DNA of 64,000 nt from Novosphingobium sp. 18050 (GTDB lineage: Bacteria; Pseudomonadota; Alphaproteobacteria; Sphingomonadales; Sphingomonadaceae): contig NZ_CACSJO010000010.1 in the NCBI RefSeq assembly GCF_902706195.1, positions 62,001 through 126,000 on the forward strand, in the 5' to 3' direction. Position 1 is the stretch's first letter. Each line of letters begins with the position of its first letter. The position numbers were made by a program, and so were the translations under genes. Of this stretch, positions 61,796 to 64,000 are shown in pieces. The notes beneath the pieces were generated by a model, which was not told the origin of the DNA, searched no databases, and was given only the letters and a program-made list of their open reading frames with translations.

Positions 61796-64000
61796 TCAGA
61801 ACTGCGTGCCAGGTGTCGCCGCCGCCGTGGGCCGAGATGTCGGCATGACGCGCAGCGGCGCTTGTGTGGGCCGCGTGCCCGGATAAGCGGCGCCCTGGCC
61901 CTGGCCCTGCCTCAGCCCTGGGTCCTCGCGTCCGCGCCCGCGTCCGGTCGCCCGGTCGAGGAAATCTTCGCCAACGGCCGGGGGCGGTGCGCCCTGCCCG
62001 CCGCCCTGCGGGCCGTAATCCGGCACCATGGCAGGTCCGGGACCTTCCGAACCGTCCTCGTAACGCGGCTGGTCACCGATGCCCGGACCGACGTCGGGGC
62101 GCACCATATTGCCGTTCTCGTCGGTGTAGTAATAGTCCTCGGGGTTGCCCTGCATCTGCTCGTCGTCCGGCTCCAGCTGCCACTCGGGGAGCTTGAGCTG
62201 CGTGTCGAACTGTTCGACCGGGCGCTGGGCAACGGCGACCTTCATATAGTCTGCAAAGGCCCGCGCCGGAGCATGGCCGCCCGACAGGCCGGGCACCGGC
62301 TTGGCATCGTCGCGCCCCATCCAGACGCCGGTGGTGACCCCGCTGGAGAAGCCGAGGAACCAGCCGTCCTTGTTCGAGCTGGTCGTCCCGGTCTTGCCCG
62401 CGACCGGTCGGCCGATCTGTGCCGCGCGCGCCGTGCCGGTGGCAACGGTAGTCTGCAGCAGATCGGTGATGCCCGCGGCGACATAGTGCGGCACCAGTAC
62501 CGAACCGCGTACCGACTTGTGCTCGTAGAGCAGTTCACCCGACGTCGTCGTCACCTTGACGATGCCATAGGGCTCTACCGAGGTACCGCCGGCCGAAACG
62601 GCGGCGAAAGCGCGGGTCATGTCGATCACACGCACTTCGGAAGTGCCCAGCACCATGGCCGGCTTGGTGTTGATCTGGCTGGTTATGCCAAAGCGCTTAG
62701 CCATGCTGGCGACGGTACCGAAACCGACCTCGTTGCCCAGCTGCGCGGCGATGGTGTTCTTGGAATAGGCGAAGGCGGTACGGATATCGATCTGCCCGGC
62801 GAACGTGCGCCCGGCGTTCTGCGGGCTCCACCCGTCGATCGTCACCGGCTCATCGACCACGTGGTCGTCGGGCGTGTATCCGGCTTCCAGCGCGGCGAGA
62901 TAGACGAACAGCTTCCACGCCGAGCCGGGCTGGCGCAGCGCGCTGGTAGCACGGTTGTAGTTGGAATTGACGTAGTCGGTGCCGCCCACCATCGCGAGAA
63001 CCGCACCGTCACGGTCGAGGCTGACGAGCGCACCCTGCGCGCCCTTGGGCACGTTGGCATCGACCGCCTTCGTCGCGGCATTCTGCATGACCGGATCCAG
63101 CGTGGTCCAGACCTCGATCGGCTCGTTGTTCTCGGGAAGCAGCATATCGAGCTGGGGGAGCGCCCAGTCGGTGAAGTAGCGGACCGAATTCTGGCCTTTT
63201 TCCTTCGCGACGCTGACGTTCGTGAAATCGACGTTATCAGCCTCGCTCTGCGTAATCACGCCCGCGCGTGCCATCAGGCCTAGCACGACCTTGCCGCGCC
63301 CGATCGCCGCTTCGACGTCGGCCGTGGGCGAGTAGTTCGACGGCGCCTTGACAAGACCCGCGATGATCGCAGCCTCGGCGGTCGACAGTTCGGTGCCGGG
63401 GTGACCGAAGAACTTGCGGCTGGCCGCGTCGACGCCGTAAGCGCCGCCGCCGAAATAGACCTTGTTGAGGTACAGCTCGAGAATCTGTTCCTTGCTGAAC
63501 TTGCGCTCCAATGCCAGCGCCAGCACCATTTCGCGCGCCTTGCGGGTCCACGAACGGGTGTTGTTGAGGAAGATGTTGCGCGCGAGTTGCTGGGTGATCG
63601 TCGACGTCGCCTTGGCGCGGCTGTCCGTGGTCAACGAGACGTAGACCGCGCGAACCAGACCGATCGCATCGACACCGGGATGCTCGCGAAAACGGCGATC
63701 CTCGACCGAGACCAATGCGTCGCGCATGATGGGCGGAATGTCGTTGTAGCTCAGCCACCGGCCGTAGCTCGGCCCGAGCGACACCAGTTCGCGCCCGTCA
63801 CGCGCACGCACGACGATCATCTGGCCGTTCTGGCTGCTCTTGAGAGCGCTGTAATCGGGCAGTTCACGCATCGTGAAGAAGATCGCGGTGCCGAGGAAGA
63901 TCGCGCCCAGCAGCCCCAGCGCGGCACCCCAGACAAGGACGCCGCGCACTATCCGCCGCCACAGCGGCTTCTTGGCAGGCTGCGTGGATGCGCCGCGCGT
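61796..64000 (-). CDS. mrcA: Class A penicillin-binding protein PBP1a (N-terminus cut by window edge)
   Basis: The frame stays open to the right edge, so the protein is longer than the 735 residues visible. A basic cytoplasmic tail and helix (VLVWGAALGLLGAIFLGTAIFF) lead into the GT51 transglycosylase (VEDRRFREHPGVD with catalytic Glu; RKFSKEQILELYLNKVYFGGGAYGV). The transpeptidase has SAWK (Ser nucleophile), SKN and KTGTT. The last 90 residues are a disordered Pro/Gly-rich tail. It polymerises and cross-links peptidoglycan. It converges with degP. Confidence 0.95.
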   Translation of the reverse strand, partial: TRGASTQPAKKPLWRRIVRGVLVWGAALGLLGAIFLGTAIFFTMRELPDYSALKSSQNGQMIVVRARDGRELVSLGPSYGRWLSYNDIPPIMRDALVSVEDRRFREHPGVDAIGLVRAVYVSLTTDSRAKATSTITQQLARNIFLNNTRSWTRKAREMVLALALERKFSKEQILELYLNKVYFGGGAYGVDAASRKFFGHPGTELSTAEAAIIAGLVKAPSNYSPTADVEAAIGRGKVVLGLMARAGVITQSEADNVDFTNVSVAKEKGQNSVRYFTDWALPQLDMLLPENNEPIEVWTTLDPVMQNAATKAVDANVPKGAQGALVSLDRDGAVLAMVGGTDYVNSNYNRATSALRQPGSAWKLFVYLAALEAGYTPDDHVVDEPVTIDGWSPQNAGRTFAGQIDIRTAFAYSKNTIAAQLGNEVGFGTVASMAKRFGITSQINTKPAMVLGTSEVRVIDMTRAFAAVSAGGTSVEPYGIVKVTTTSGELLYEHKSVRGSVLVPHYVAAGITDLLQTTVATGTARAAQIGRPVAGKTGTTSSNKDGWFLGFSSGVTTGVWMGRDDAKPVPGLSGGHAPARAFADYMKVAVAQRPVEQFDTQLKLPEWQLEPDDEQMQGNPEDYYYTDENGNMVRPDVGPGIGDQPRYEDGSEGPGPAMVPDYGPQGGGQGAPPPAVGEDFLDRATGRGRGREDPGLRQGQGQGAAYPGTRPTQAPLRVMPTSRPTAAATPGTQF

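Overview
The window is chromosomal DNA of high G+C content from an alphaproteobacterium. It most likely comes from the Sphingomonadales, and gene content and protein style are closest to Novosphingobium or a relative. This rests on family resemblance: RGLGDRY-type TonB-dependent receptors, a class I PHA synthase with a phasin, LptF/LptG, the hflKC-degP order, ClpS, and alphaproteobacterial Pho and GSR-type promoter motifs. There is no rRNA, IS element or CRISPR array. One tRNA, tRNA-Cys(GCA), is present.

Layout. 1-5739 (minus strand) is part of a type IV secretion operon in transcription order virB2-virB3-virB4-virB6-virB9-virB10, cut by the left edge. 5996-11172 holds a small TPR protein divergent from a lipoprotein plus TonB-dependent receptor pair that ends in a strong terminator. 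11205-11996 is a yybP-ykoY (manganese) riboswitch in front of a GDT1/UPF0016 cation transporter. 12039-14897 has an atypical response regulator divergent from a metallophosphoesterase-glycosyltransferase pair that looks like the PlcP-Agt phospholipid-to-glycolipid remodelling module. 14894-16724 is an IclR regulator with a luciferase-like oxidoreductase. 16854-22363 is pstS-pstC-pstA-pstB-phoU-phoB (minus), and 22925-24334 is an OprP/OprO-type porin.

24436-26746 carries a membrane protein, lipB, a small lipoprotein and a PilZ-like protein. 26953-31176 is otsB-GH15-otsA (trehalose) behind a candidate general-stress (EcfG) promoter. 31542-34695 has a HAD-IIB phosphatase, a diverged six-helix membrane protein, dps, pgl and a NUDIX gene. 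34688-39229 is the dTDP-rhamnose operon rmlA-rmlC-rmlD-rmlB plus a DUF1972 glycosyltransferase. 39749-42169 is an acyltransferase-like gene divergent from a fatty acid desaturase. 42310-48626 is lptG, lptF, clpS, a phasin and phaC, all minus. 48830-53168 has an alaC-type aminotransferase, a receiver-less winged-helix regulator, mobA, tRNA-Cys and a MarR-like regulator. 53236-57526 is mrp, an orphan Tat-dependent IorB-type molybdoenzyme and hemH. 57738-61521 is hflK-hflC-degP. The right edge cuts a class A penicillin-binding protein (PBP1a).

The unifying theme of the left third is phosphate starvation. 11-bp-phased TGTCA-type direct repeats (PhoB boxes) can be read in front of pstS, in front of the OprP-like porin, on both sides of the atypical regulator/plcP-agt divergent promoter, and more loosely in front of the lipoprotein/TonB-receptor pair. 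Together they suggest one regulon that acquires phosphate across both membranes, saves it by replacing phospholipids, and uses a lipoprotein/TonB receptor system of unknown substrate. The last of these, together with the degenerate-receiver paralogue of PhoB, is the best candidate here for something undescribed. The sensor kinase phoR is not next to phoB. All functional statements come from reading the sequence and from family knowledge; no database search was run.
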